Positions 8,963 through 17,689 of a stretch of 64,000 nt of DNA are shown here, one piece after another. Position 1 is the first letter of the stretch; each line of letters opens with the position of its first letter. Source of the stretch: Acetobacter estunensis (lineage in GTDB: Bacteria > Pseudomonadota > Alphaproteobacteria > Acetobacterales > Acetobacteraceae); the NCBI RefSeq assembly GCF_011516945.1, contig NZ_WOTH01000002.1:1-64000 (forward strand). Reading direction: 5' to 3'. The position numbers and the translations under genes are program-made. The notes under the pieces were generated by a model, which did no database searches, was not told the origin of the DNA, and saw only the letters and a list, made by a program, of their open reading frames with translations.

Positions 8963-9727
8963 ATGGCACGAGTAGCAGGTAAGGTTGCGATCGTAAGCGG
9001 CTCGGCAGGAGGCATCGGCAAGGCAACGGCCGTGCTTCTGGCGAAGGAAGGCGCATCCGTCGTCATTGGGGACGTGAACGAGGAAGAGGGGCGCAAAACG
9101 GTTGCGGAAATCGAGGCAGCGGGCGGAAAAGCCCTGTTCGTGCCTCTGGATGTACGCAAGGAAGAGGCTTGGGTAGCGGCCATCGACGCGACACTCAAGG
9201 CGTTCGGCAAGCTCGATATTGCTGTGAACAATGCGGGCATCGCTCATCCGGGCACGGTGGAAAGTGCTACACTTGAGGATTGGCATCTCGTGCAATCCAT
9301 CAATCTGGACGGCGTCTTTCTCGGCACGAAGCATGCTATTGAGGGCATGAAGAAAAACGGCACGAAAGGGTCGATCGTCAATCTTTCGTCCATTGAAGGT
9401 CTGATCGGTGATCCGACGCTTGCCGCGTATAACGCCAGCAAGGGCGGCGTGCGTATTTTCACGAAATCAGCGGCGCTGCATTGCGCAAAATCCGGCTACG
9501 GCATTCGCGTGAACTCGGTGCATCCGGGCTATATCTGGACACCGATGGTTCAGGGGCTGACGGCGGAAGATGTCGCCGCTCGTCAGAAGCTGGTGGATCT
9601 GCACCCGATCGGACATCTGGGCGAGCCAGACGACATTGCTTATGGCATTCTCTATCTGGCGTCCGATGAGTCGAAATTCATGACCGGCAGCGAACTGGTC
9701 ATTGACGGTGGCTATACCGCGCAGTGA
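8963..9727 (+). CDS. short-chain dehydrogenase/reductase (classical SDR)
   Basis: A 254-residue cytosolic NAD(P)H-dependent oxidoreductase. It has the classical SDR cofactor motif (GSAGGIGKA near residues 14-22), NNAG at about 91-94, the active-site Ser in LSSIEG and the catalytic Tyr/Lys in YNASKGG near 157. HPGYIWTPM and the C-terminal DGGYTAQ match the group of 3-ketoacyl/secondary-alcohol dehydrogenases close to R-specific alcohol dehydrogenase. Acidic residues after the second beta strand (GDVNEEEG) suggest NAD rather than NADP. A clear AGGAGA ribosome site precedes ATG 8963. It is a single-gene unit ending in a terminator. The substrate is unknown. Confidence 0.9.
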   Translation: MARVAGKVAIVSGSAGGIGKATAVLLAKEGASVVIGDVNEEEGRKTVAEIEAAGGKALFVPLDVRKEEAWVAAIDATLKAFGKLDIAVNNAGIAHPGTVESATLEDWHLVQSINLDGVFLGTKHAIEGMKKNGTKGSIVNLSSIEGLIGDPTLAAYNASKGGVRIFTKSAALHCAKSGYGIRVNSVHPGYIWTPMVQGLTAEDVAARQKLVDLHPIGHLGEPDDIAYGILYLASDESKFMTGSELVIDGGYTAQ

Positions 9728-9761
9728 AAAATGGAGTGGGAAGCTGCCTCTTCCCGCTCCA
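9726..9761. terminator. bidirectional rho-independent terminator
   Basis: A 12-bp stem (9732-9743 with 9750-9761, one G-T pair) closes a six-base loop. On the minus strand it is followed by a run of five T (9730-9726), so it fits as the terminator of the minus-strand alpha/beta hydrolase gene ending at 9770. It also lies just behind the SDR stop on the plus strand, where the T-run is weaker. It separates two convergent genes. Confidence 0.8.
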
Positions 9762-9769
9762 CCCTGTCT

Positions 9770-10561
9770 TTACGACTCAATGAACCCGGACAGCACGGCC
9801 TGAAACTGTGCCGGCTGCTCGGCGTGAACCCAGTGCCCTGCATTCTTGATGGTCGTCAGCCGGTAATGGGGGAAAAGCCGCTTCATCTCGGGATAGTTTT
9901 CAGGCTGGATATAGTGCGAGCGTTCCCCGGCTACGAACAGCGTGGGGCCGTCATAGGTCATGCCGGTGGGGATGGATGGCCAGCCCACGATGTCCGGCAT
10001 GGCGGCGGCAATCTCGTGAATGCCGATGGTCCAGTGCGGGTGATCGCCGAGTTCGATGTTCTGCATCATCAGATTGCGCACTTCGGGCTCTGAAATCACT
10101 TCTGCCAGAAGGGCATCCGCGCTGGCGCGTGTCAGATGGTCGGGAAAGGGCAGGGCGGCCAGACGTGCGGCTAGATCGTGTCCTTGCGAAAAGCCGCCCT
10201 CGCCGGGTGCGATGTCGGCCACCAGAAGTTTCGCCACCCGGTCGGGATGATGCAGCGCCAGCATCATGGCGGTCTTGCCACCCATCGAGTGGCCGACAAC
10301 GATGGCGTTTTCCACATTGAGATGGGTCAGCGTCTCAAAGACGTCCTCGGCCATTATGGGGTAGCTCATCGGCCCATGCGGACTGTCACCATGATTTCGC
10401 AGATCCATTGCCAGTGTGCGACGTGATTGCGCGAGCCGACGCTGGAAGAAGCCGAAATTACGTGCCCGTCCAAACAGACCGTGGAGGAACACGACGGGAG
10501 GAAGGGAGGACGCGTCCGTGTCCGGTGCATCCGGCCCACGGTCTATGACATTGAGAAGCAT
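9770..10561 (-). CDS. alpha/beta hydrolase (YbfF-like esterase)
   Basis: A 263-residue alpha/beta-hydrolase-fold protein. It has VVFLHGLFGRARNF (oxyanion region), the nucleophile elbow GHSMGG near residues 92-97, an acid region around LFVAGERSHYI, and the catalytic His in NAGHWVHAEQP near the C-terminus. DLRNHGDSPH after the first strand is typical of the E. coli YbfF / ABHD11-like esterases, which cleave short acyl esters. There is no signal peptide, so it is likely cytosolic. It is 27 bp downstream of the quinone oxidoreductase gene on the same strand, probably co-transcribed. The physiological substrate is unknown. Confidence 0.88.
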   Translation of the reverse strand: MLLNVIDRGPDAPDTDASSLPPVVFLHGLFGRARNFGFFQRRLAQSRRTLAMDLRNHGDSPHGPMSYPIMAEDVFETLTHLNVENAIVVGHSMGGKTAMMLALHHPDRVAKLLVADIAPGEGGFSQGHDLAARLAALPFPDHLTRASADALLAEVISEPEVRNLMMQNIELGDHPHWTIGIHEIAAAMPDIVGWPSIPTGMTYDGPTLFVAGERSHYIQPENYPEMKRLFPHYRLTTIKNAGHWVHAEQPAQFQAVLSGFIES

Positions 10562-10588
10562 GGTCTGGAAGAGTTCCGTTCTGTTCGA

Positions 10589-11602
10589 TCAGGAATGGAC
10601 GAGAATGATTTTTCCGCTGTGTGTCCCGTCTTCCATCATCCTGTGAGCCTCCATTACCTCTTCCAGCGGGAAGGTGGCGTGAATGACCGGAGTAAGGCGG
10701 CCTTCATCGAGAAGCGGCCAGACATATTCGTGCAATTCCCGTGCGACGTCCGCTTTGTAGGCTGTGCTGCGCGGTCGCAACGTAGTGCCCGTGATGTGCA
10801 GACGGCGTGTCATGATGCGGGCCAGTCCGACTTCGGTGGCTTTCGCACCACCTTGCAGCGCAATGATGACGAGCCGTCCGTCCACGGCTAGCGTCTTGAG
10901 GTTTCGCTCGAAATAGGGGCCGCCCATGATGTCGAGAATGACATTCACGCCTTTACCATCCGTGTGCTCGCGCACTTTTTCCACGAAATCGTCCGTGCGG
11001 TAGTTGATGGCAACGGCCCCCAGCTTTTCGCACAGGGCGCATTTCTCGGCATCGCCCGCTGTCGCCAGCGGGACAGCGCCCATGGCACGGGCAATCTGGA
11101 TGGCTGTCGTGCCGATGCCGCCCGCGCCACCGTGGATGAGGACGCTCTCGCCCTTTTTCAGATGCGCGGTCGTGAACAGGTTCGACCAGACGGTGAAGAA
11201 GGTTTCCGGCAGGGCGGCCGCCCGTATGGCGTCATAGCCTTTGGGCCACGGAAGGCATTGCACGGCTGGGGCCGCGCAGTAATCGGCATAACCGCCACCA
11301 TTGGCCAGCGCGCAGACCTTGGTGCCGATGGGTGGCAGCGTCACGCCATCTAGAGCCGGACCGTGTGCGACGACTTCGCCCGCGATTTCAAGACCGAGCA
11401 ACGGACTGGCATCCGGTGGAGGCGGATAAAGCCCCTTGCGTTGCATGATGTCGGGCCGGTTGACGCCGCTGGCCTGAACTCGGACCAGCACTTCTCCTGC
11501 GGTCGGGACTGGCAGAGAGACTTTGCCGAGTTTCATAACCTCGGGAGAACCGGGCTCGTCCACGAGGATGGCTGTCATTGTGTCTGGCAGGGTGATGCTC
11601 AT
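10589..11602 (-). CDS. NAD(P)H quinone oxidoreductase (zinc-free MDR, PIG3-like)
   Basis: A 337-residue medium-chain dehydrogenase/reductase. The N-terminal GroES-like domain contains VRVQASGVNRPDIMQRKGLY, the signature of the PIG3/quinone reductase subgroup. The Rossmann domain carries LIHGGAGGIGTTAIQIAR, binding NADPH. The cysteine ligands of the structural zinc in alcohol dehydrogenases are absent, as expected for this class. It probably reduces quinones or other alpha,beta-unsaturated carbonyls in the cytosol. ATG 11602 is the start. The alpha/beta hydrolase gene follows after 27 bp. Confidence 0.9.
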   Translation of the reverse strand: MSITLPDTMTAILVDEPGSPEVMKLGKVSLPVPTAGEVLVRVQASGVNRPDIMQRKGLYPPPPDASPLLGLEIAGEVVAHGPALDGVTLPPIGTKVCALANGGGYADYCAAPAVQCLPWPKGYDAIRAAALPETFFTVWSNLFTTAHLKKGESVLIHGGAGGIGTTAIQIARAMGAVPLATAGDAEKCALCEKLGAVAINYRTDDFVEKVREHTDGKGVNVILDIMGGPYFERNLKTLAVDGRLVIIALQGGAKATEVGLARIMTRRLHITGTTLRPRSTAYKADVARELHEYVWPLLDEGRLTPVIHATFPLEEVMEAHRMMEDGTHSGKIILVHS

Positions 11603-11702
11603 GGGGTCGGACCTGTCCGGTTGCCTGCGATATCGTGTTCAACGCAGGCTAGGCCGGTCCGATCCCCAAGGCCAATAACAGCTCCTTTACGGGAGGATGA
11701 TC

Positions 11703-12791
11703 TCAGACGACGCGATGTTCCCATCCGTGCGTGTCTTTCACGCGCCCGCGCTGCACACCGATCAACGTCTCGCGCAGGCTCATGGCCACCGGTCCCGGCG
11801 CTTGCGGGATTTTGACTTCACCGGCCTTGGTGCGGACCGCTCCGATGGGCGAGATGGCGGCTGCCGTGCCACAGGCAAAGGTTTCGGTCAGACGACCGGA
11901 TTTTGCATCTGCTAGCCACTGATCAACGGTATAGGGCTCCTCACGCACCGTCATGCCCTTCTCGCGGGCGATGGTGAGAATGGAATCGCGCGTGATACCG
12001 GGCAGAATGGTGCCGGTCAGGGCGGGGGTGCTGATGGACCCGTCATCGAACACGAAGAAGATGTTCATGCCGCCCATTTCTTCGATGTAGCGGTGATTGA
12101 CCGCATCGAGGAACACGACCTGATCGCAGCCATTTTCCTTGGCTTCGGCCTGCGCCAGCAGGGAGGCGGCGTAGTTGCCACCACATTTGGCAGCGCCCGT
12201 GCCGCCGGGGGCTGCGCGCGTATAGGTCTCCGAGACCCAGACCGTGACGGCGCCGGAACTGAAATAGGCGCCGACAGGTGCTGCGATCACAAGGAACAGG
12301 TATTCCGAGGCGGGCTTCACGCCGAGAAAGGCGTCATTGGCGAACATGAAGGGCCGGATGTAGAGGCTCGCGTTCTCGCCTTCGGGCACCCAGTCGCGGT
12401 CGGCTTTCACCAGTTCGTCCACGGCGCGGATGAACAGCTTTTCCGGCAGCGGCGGCATGGCCATGCGCTCTGCGGAGGAGCGGAAGCGCCGGGCGTTGGC
12501 GTCCGGGCGGAAGATGGCAATGCCACCGTCGGACGTGCGGAACGCCTTCATGCCCTCGAAGATTTCCTGCGCGTAGTGCAGGACGGCGGCCGAAGGATCG
12601 AGCGTGAGTGGGCCGCGCGGCATCACCTGCGCGTCGTGCCAGCCCAGACCTTCCTTGTAGCGGATCATGACCATGTGGTCTGTGGACACACGACCGAACG
12701 CCGGATTAGCGATGAGTTCCGCGCGTCGCTCGGGGGATGTCGGGTTGGGATGCGCAAGGATCTTGAATTCGAGGTCTTCGGCGCTGCTCAC
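11703..12791 (-). CDS. ilvE: branched-chain amino acid aminotransferase
   Basis: A 362-residue fold-type IV PLP enzyme that transfers the amino group between glutamate and the 2-oxo acids of valine, leucine and isoleucine. Length and motifs fit the longer, eukaryote-like BCAT form: LHYAQEIFEGMKAFR, SLYIRPFMFA, the PLP-lysine region TGAAKCGGNYAASLLAQ and ETFACGTAAAISPIG. The frame is open up to 12884, but GTG 12791 (reading SSAEDLEFKIL after the start) has a good AGGAGA site and gives the normal family length. Downstream is a 100-bp gap before the quinone oxidoreductase gene. Confidence 0.95.
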   Translation of the reverse strand: MSSAEDLEFKILAHPNPTSPERRAELIANPAFGRVSTDHMVMIRYKEGLGWHDAQVMPRGPLTLDPSAAVLHYAQEIFEGMKAFRTSDGGIAIFRPDANARRFRSSAERMAMPPLPEKLFIRAVDELVKADRDWVPEGENASLYIRPFMFANDAFLGVKPASEYLFLVIAAPVGAYFSSGAVTVWVSETYTRAAPGGTGAAKCGGNYAASLLAQAEAKENGCDQVVFLDAVNHRYIEEMGGMNIFFVFDDGSISTPALTGTILPGITRDSILTIAREKGMTVREEPYTVDQWLADAKSGRLTETFACGTAAAISPIGAVRTKAGEVKIPQAPGPVAMSLRETLIGVQRGRVKDTHGWEHRVV

Positions 12792-12920
12792 GGCCTGTGT
12801 CTCCTGCCTCTGTCCGGCTTTGATAGGGTGTGGGCCTTGCGGCCTTATGTTGCGCACTTGACCGGAAATCGCCCGCGTGGGCAATCCGGAAGCTGTGCAA
12901 TCCTGCTCGTGGTCGTTCTT

Positions 12921-13634
12921 TTAGGCCTGCGTCGCGTGCACATGGCGCATCGCCGCATGGAACTGGGCTGTCACCAGCATGGGCAACTGGTCGGGTGTTG
13001 CGGCAATGGCTTCGGGAGCGGCCTCAAGCATTTCACCTGCGCCGCTGTAGCCCCATGCCACACCGATGGCGCGGATGTTGTTTGCGTGCGCACCGGAGAT
13101 ATCGAAGCGCCGGTCTCCGATCATCACGGCATGATGCGTCTCAATCTTATGATCGCGCAGGGCGGAGGCGATCAGTTCGGGCTTTTCCGCGCCGCTATCA
13201 TCGGGCCGTGCGCCATAGATCTCGCGGAAACGCTCCACCAGTCCGTGGCGTTCCAAAATGCTACGGGCCAGCTCTTTCGGTTTGGATGTGGCGATATAGA
13301 GTGTGGCGCCGGCAGCGCGTAATGTGTCGAGCACATCGCGCATGCCTTCGAACACAGGCGTTTGCAGCTTGCCCGTCGTTTCATAGAGCCGACGATACCG
13401 CTCCATCGCCTCATCGCAGCGCGTGTCATCGTAATGACGGAGAATTTCCCCGATCAGGTCACGCAATGGCGGCCCAACCACCCAGTTGAGGTCATGCTCA
13501 GGGTCGGGGTCATGCCCCATATCGCGCAGAACCCGATGGATCGTGGCGATGATGCCGGTGCGGGAGTTGATGATCGTGCCATCGAGATCGAAAAGCACGG
13601 AAGCGCCGCCAAGCGGACTTGCGGGAAGTGTCAT
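12921..13634 (-). CDS. HAD-superfamily phosphatase, Gph-like
   Basis: A 237-residue haloacid-dehalogenase-fold hydrolase. The nucleophile motif is VLFDLDGTIINS near the N-terminus, motif II is IATSKPKEL, motif III the Lys in EKPELI, and motif IV IGDRRFDISGA. The helical cap of about 80 residues between motifs I and II places it with phosphoglycolate phosphatases (Gph) and related phosphosugar phosphatases. ATG 13634 is chosen; an in-frame start 12 codons upstream is possible. It is 129 bp upstream of the BCAT gene. The exact substrate is uncertain. Confidence 0.85.
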   Translation of the reverse strand: MTLPASPLGGASVLFDLDGTIINSRTGIIATIHRVLRDMGHDPDPEHDLNWVVGPPLRDLIGEILRHYDDTRCDEAMERYRRLYETTGKLQTPVFEGMRDVLDTLRAAGATLYIATSKPKELARSILERHGLVERFREIYGARPDDSGAEKPELIASALRDHKIETHHAVMIGDRRFDISGAHANNIRAIGVAWGYSGAGEMLEAAPEAIAATPDQLPMLVTAQFHAAMRHVHATQA

Positions 13635-13991
13635 GGCGGCATGTTGCCCGGCTTTGCGAAAATCCGTCAATGTGAGGGACGACAGCGCAGTTTGCCGATG
13701 ACGGGGTTTTTCATGGCTGAAGAGGAAAGCGCTTCACCCGAAAGCAAAATGTGCTGACAAGTAATAAAAATAATTTACGGTATTAATATTGATAATATGG
13801 GCTTTTTATAAACCATTTTGACGTTCATTGGACTATGTGAGCAAAGAAATGATGATATTGGGCAACGTAACGATCCCCATCATGTGACGTAGTACGTGAC
13901 CCGTTCCGCATCCCAGACCACATCTGCAATCCAGATTCCCCGGCCCCAACCAACGCGGGCATTGAACGATCGCAGCGAGTCCCGGGAGGCG
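13635..13991. other. 357-bp non-coding stretch with a very AT-rich core
   Basis: No convincing gene lies between the divergent HAD phosphatase and RadC genes. Positions of roughly 13745-13815 are strikingly AT-rich compared with the surrounding DNA and include a small palindrome ATATTGATAATAT. This is where divergent promoters would be expected, but I could not identify a clean -35/-10 pair. An open frame from 13896 in phase with radC exists but lacks a ribosome site. Confidence 0.5.
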
Positions 13992-14606
13992 ATGTCGCAG
14001 GATGACCGGGAGTCGTTGATCCGGTTGATCCGCCTTGCCATGCCGCGGAATGAACAACCGGCCATCCTTGCCGAAAACCTTCTGGAACGCTTTGGCTCGT
14101 TCCCATCCGTTCTGGCGGCTCCCACTCAGGCATTGCGGTCCGTCATGGGCGTGGGGCCGCATATGCTTTCAGCGCTGAAAGTGTTTCGGGAGGCGGCGGT
14201 GCGTTTGCAGCGGGCTTCTCTTGAGGATTGTGAGGTTCTTCTCCACCGCGACCAACTGCACATCTATCTCGCGGCTGTGCTGGCGCGGGAAGTGATCGAA
14301 CAGTTCCACATTCTCTTTCTGGATGGTGAAGGGCGTCTGATTGCCGATGAATCGCAGGCGCGCGGAACGGTCAATCACACGCCGGTTTATCCGCGTGAAG
14401 TGGTGCGCAGGGCGCTGGAACTGGAGGCGGCAGCACTCATCCTCGTCCACAACCACCCAAGCGGCGATCCCACCCCGTCACGCGACGATGTGGAAATGAC
14501 GAAGCAGGTGGCCGCCGCCGCAACTGTGTTCGGGATCGTGGTGCGCGATCATATCATTGTCGGTAACGGCAAGTGGCTGAGCTTTGCCGATACCAACCGG
14601 ATGTGA
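13992..14606 (+). CDS. radC: RadC/JAB-domain protein
   Basis: A 204-residue protein with an N-terminal helix-hairpin-helix-like region (MGVGPHMLSALK near residue 55) and a C-terminal JAB/MPN+ metalloprotease-like domain with the motif HNHPSGDPTPSRDD near 154-167. The two histidines and the aspartate form the zinc site. RadC was once linked to DNA repair, but its role is unresolved and no substrate is established. ATG 13992 has an excellent GGGAGG site five bases upstream; GTG 13896 would add 32 residues of low resemblance to the family. It is convergent with the universal stress protein gene, leaving 10 bp. Confidence 0.88.
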   Translation: MSQDDRESLIRLIRLAMPRNEQPAILAENLLERFGSFPSVLAAPTQALRSVMGVGPHMLSALKVFREAAVRLQRASLEDCEVLLHRDQLHIYLAAVLAREVIEQFHILFLDGEGRLIADESQARGTVNHTPVYPREVVRRALELEAAALILVHNHPSGDPTPSRDDVEMTKQVAAAATVFGIVVRDHIIVGNGKWLSFADTNRM

Positions 14607-14616
14607 AGACAGACCG

Positions 14617-15495
14617 TCAGCGACTCATCAGCACAGGCAGAGTGCTGTTCTCGAGAATATGGCGCGTGACACCGCCGAGAATGAGCTGCCGCAGACGGGA
14701 ATGGGAGTAAGCGCCCATCGCGAGCATATCCGCGCCAAAATCCTGACAGGCGGCGAGCAACCCGCGTCCAATATCGCGATCGATTGCGGAAAACTCGACG
14801 CGATCCGCAGCGATGCCGTGCATCGAAAGATAGTCCACGACTTCGCGGGCATCGGGTCCACGCCGCTGATAGTCGTTGCAGTGCAGCACGCGCACCCGTT
14901 CCGCAGTGCTGGCCCATGCCAACACACCCCGCAAGGCGGACGCGGCTTCCGCCGTTCCATTCCAGCCGATGCACACGCGTTTGACCATATGCCGTAAGGG
15001 TTCTCGTGGCGCGATGACGGCCGGGCGTCCGCTGTCGAACAGAACGGCATGCAGGGCTTCCGACGAGGACACGTCATCGCCTGTGTCGGGGTGAGGGACG
15101 AGCGTGAAATCCGAAAGACGGGCGTGCCACGGGACGATCTCGTGCTCCGGTCCCTGAAACATGTTGAAGCTCATGCTCGGGCGACCCTGAGGGAATGGAA
15201 TGCGTGGCGGAACCACTTCGATATCGGGTGTTCTGGCACCGAAAGATTCAAAAGCCTGCTGTATCTCACGAGACAGTCGATTGCCCTCGCGCTCGGCGGA
15301 AGCGATCAGCTCTTCCACCATGCCGCCGGTCAGGCCTTCTCCTGCAAGCGGGGCGATGTCGCGCCCGTCGGAGCGGACATGCAGAACCGCGAGATGAGCC
15401 TGAAAACGCCGTGCAAAGTTTGCCCCCAGCACAAAGGCAGCCTCAATATTGCGAAGGCCACTGATGGGGAGAAGAATTTTGCTCACCTGTTTCAT
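14617..15495 (-). CDS. two-domain universal stress protein (UspA family)
   Basis: A 292-residue protein made of two Usp folds. The first starts KILLPISGLRNIEAAFVLGA. The second starts RVCIGWNGTAEAASALRGVL near residue 168 and ends with the ATP-binding signature GAYSHSRLRQLILGGVTR. Only the second half has the complete nucleotide-binding motif, so it may be the functional half, with the first degenerate. ATG 15495 follows an AGGAG site; the upstream frame to 15564 looks non-coding. Usp proteins accumulate under starvation and oxidative or envelope stress and act in the cytosol. Confidence 0.9.
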   Translation of the reverse strand: MKQVSKILLPISGLRNIEAAFVLGANFARRFQAHLAVLHVRSDGRDIAPLAGEGLTGGMVEELIASAEREGNRLSREIQQAFESFGARTPDIEVVPPRIPFPQGRPSMSFNMFQGPEHEIVPWHARLSDFTLVPHPDTGDDVSSSEALHAVLFDSGRPAVIAPREPLRHMVKRVCIGWNGTAEAASALRGVLAWASTAERVRVLHCNDYQRRGPDAREVVDYLSMHGIAADRVEFSAIDRDIGRGLLAACQDFGADMLAMGAYSHSRLRQLILGGVTRHILENSTLPVLMSR

Positions 15496-15673
15496 TTTTT
15501 TATTCTCCTGAGCAGTCAGTGTGAGGGCAGGTGGGGGACGGACTTTTCCCCGATGGAACTTCAACGCCGGAAAGGGGCATTAGTTACATGCCCAGTCCGC
15601 ATCTTGTGCGAAATCGTCGCATGATCGAAGTCATGCGTGATCGCTTGCTGCGAGCCGCATCGAGAGGGAGTGC

Positions 15674-16093
15674 ATGACAGTGAGTGAAGCGCGGGTGGGA
15701 TGTGGCGCTGCCATCATTGAGAGGGGCCGCGTTCTTTTGCTCAGACGCAAGCGGCCACCGGAAGAAGGATGCTGGGGGTTGCCGGGCGGCAAGGTCGATC
15801 CATTCGAGACATTGCCTGCCGCCGTGCGCCGTGAGGTTGCCGAGGAACTCGGCCTCGACATTTCACCCCGCGATCTGCTGTGCGTGGTGGACCAGATCGA
15901 TCGTGAGCAGGGGACGCATTGGGTTGCGCCGGTCTATCTTGTCACGGCTTTTGAGGGAGAGCCGCGCCTGATGGAGCCTCACAAACATGCGGCGTTTGAC
16001 TGGTTCCCGCTGGACGCACTGCCTCAGCCACTTACGGAGGCGACGCGCGTCGCCATCCGTGCGCTGGAAGCCCGGGGACATGCTCAGGGGTAA
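15674..16093 (+). CDS. Nudix hydrolase
   Basis: A 139-residue Nudix protein. The Nudix box spans about residues 38-60: GGKVDPFETLPAAVRREVAE followed by ELGLD, with the metal-binding REVAEE glutamates intact. Such enzymes hydrolyse nucleoside diphosphates linked to another moiety; the sequence is close to the MutT/ADP-ribose pyrophosphatase type, but the substrate is open. The gene is divergent from the universal stress protein gene (178 bp between starts) and its 3' end overlaps that of pdxH by 10 bp in convergent orientation. Confidence 0.9.
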   Translation: MTVSEARVGCGAAIIERGRVLLLRRKRPPEEGCWGLPGGKVDPFETLPAAVRREVAEELGLDISPRDLLCVVDQIDREQGTHWVAPVYLVTAFEGEPRLMEPHKHAAFDWFPLDALPQPLTEATRVAIRALEARGHAQG

Positions 16094-16710
16094 AGACGCG
16101 TGACCTCCCACGCGGCCTTGCCGTGGTTTACCCAGATGGCCCTGTCATGCAGGCGATAGGGGCGTTCCTGCCAGAACTCGAAGCGCTCGGGACGCAGACA
16201 GAAACCTGACCAGTCGGCCGGACGTGGCACGGGCTTGCCTTCGTAGCGCTCCTCCACCTCATGGATGCGGCGCTCGAACGTCTCACGGTCGGGCAGGGGG
16301 CGGGACTGATCGGAGGCGATGGCGCCGATCTGGGAGAGGCGGCGGCGTGTGGCGAAATAGGCATCCGCTTCGGCTGTCGTCACGGAAGTCACTGTTCCTT
16401 CGATGCGGATCTGCCGCCGCAGGCTTTTCCAGTGAAACAGTAGAGCCGCGACCGGTGTTGTTTCCAGTTCACGTCCCTTGCGACTTTCAAGGTTGGTGTA
16501 GAATCGGAAGCCTTCACGATCGAAACCCTTGAGCAGGATGATGCGTGCCGAAGGCCGTCCTTCCGGGGAGACGGTGGCGAGGGTCATGGCATTGGGATCG
16601 GACGGTTCCGAGGCTTCGGCGTCTTTCATCCATTTCGTGAAGAGATCGAACGGATCGGAAGAAAGGTCGATCAGGGGCAGGGTGTCCACATTCGGCTCAG
16701 TGGCGGCCAT
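16084..16710 (-). CDS. pdxH: pyridoxine/pyridoxamine 5'-phosphate oxidase
   Basis: A 208-residue FMN enzyme that oxidises pyridoxine or pyridoxamine 5'-phosphate to pyridoxal 5'-phosphate, the last step of vitamin B6 synthesis and salvage. Family marks are DPNAMTLATVSPEGRPSARI with LLKGFDREGFRFYTN (FMN contacts), LLFHWKSLRRQIRIEGTV, and the C-terminal RPYRLHDRAIW. ATG 16710 is preferred because it has a GGAG site and the normal family length; GTG 16755 would add 15 residues. It is divergent from fabI, with 122 bp between the starts. Confidence 0.96.
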   Translation of the reverse strand: MAATEPNVDTLPLIDLSSDPFDLFTKWMKDAEASEPSDPNAMTLATVSPEGRPSARIILLKGFDREGFRFYTNLESRKGRELETTPVAALLFHWKSLRRQIRIEGTVTSVTTAEADAYFATRRRLSQIGAIASDQSRPLPDRETFERRIHEVEERYEGKPVPRPADWSGFCLRPERFEFWQERPYRLHDRAIWVNHGKAAWEVTRLYP

Positions 16711-16832
16711 GGCGTGTCTCCGTTCGACATGATGCGTGAGGGGATTCTCGGTCACGCGGACTTGTTCCCGCGCGCTGGTTGTGCAACGACCCGTGCCATC
16801 TTGTCACCATTCCAGCCAGTCGAGGTTTTTCG

Positions 16833-17669
16833 ATGACCGAGCATACCACCGCTCCCGCAACCGGTAACCTGATGCGCGGGAAAAGGGGGCTCGTGATGGG
16901 GGTCGCCAATGACCGCTCCATCGCATGGTCCATCGCGCAGGCGGTTGCGGCGCAGGGTGGTGAACTGGCTTTCACCTATCAGGGTGAGGCACTTGGCAAG
17001 CGGGTTCTGCCGCTGGCCGAGAGCATTGGCTCCAAACTGGTTCTGCCGTGCGATGTGGCGGATGATGCTGCCATCGATGAGACCTTTTCCGTGCTGGAAA
17101 AGGAATGGGGCACGCTCGATTTCGTGGTGCATGCCATTGGCTGGGCCGACAAGAAGTATCTACGCGGACGCTACGTGGATACGCCGCGCGAGGCGTTCCT
17201 CACTGCGATGGATATCTCCTGCTATTCCTTCACGGCCGTCGCCCGGCGCGCAGCCGCCATGATGAAAGATGACGGTTCGCTTCTGACCCTGTCTTATCTC
17301 GGGGCCGAGCGTGTCATGCCGCATTACAATGTCATGGGTGTGGCCAAGGCGGCCTTGGAGGCTTCTGTGCGGTACATGGCGGCCGATCTGGGCCGTGACG
17401 GCATCCGTGTGAACGCCATTTCGGCTGGCCCCATCAAGACGCTGGCGGCCAGCGGTATCGGTGACTTCCGCTATATCCTCAAGTGGAACCAGTACAATTC
17501 ACCGCTGGAGCGCAATGTGGCGCTTGAAGAAGTCGGTGGCGCCGGGCTTTACATGGTGTCTGACCTGTCGCGTGGCGTGACGGGTGAGGTGCATCATGTG
17601 GACAGCGGTTATCACATCGTGGGCATGAAAAATCCGCTCGCCCCCGACATTTCGGTCGCGGGCGAGTAA
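16833..17669 (+). CDS. fabI: enoyl-[acyl-carrier-protein] reductase (NADH), FabI
   Basis: A 278-residue SDR-type enzyme that reduces trans-2-enoyl-ACP in the last step of each fatty-acid elongation cycle; in other bacteria it is the triclosan target. It has the FabI-specific cofactor motif ([14 protein letters not shown] near residues 24-37), HAIGWADK, and the active-site Tyr-x6-Lys arrangement in [19 protein letters not shown]. The C-terminus continues through [19 protein letters not shown] 16833 has a GAGG site; the upstream frame from 16779 is not family-like. aroC follows after 20 bp. Confidence 0.96.
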   Translation: MTEHTTAPATGNLMRGKRGLVMGVANDRSIAWSIAQAVAAQGGELAFTYQGEALGKRVLPLAESIGSKLVLPCDVADDAAIDETFSVLEKEWGTLDFVVHAIGWADKKYLRGRYVDTPREAFLTAMDISCYSFTAVARRAAAMMKDDGSLLTLSYLGAERVMPHYNVMGVAKAALEASVRYMAADLGRDGIRVNAISAGPIKTLAASGIGDFRYILKWNQYNSPLERNVALEEVGGAGLYMVSDLSRGVTGEVHHVDSGYHIVGMKNPLAPDISVAGE

Positions 17670-17689
17670 GCAGCGGGGAGCGGTCGGGG

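Noticed and set aside
12093-13322. 409-residue plus-strand frame across BCAT and the HAD gene
   Set aside because: It crosses two real minus-strand genes and lacks any domain pattern.
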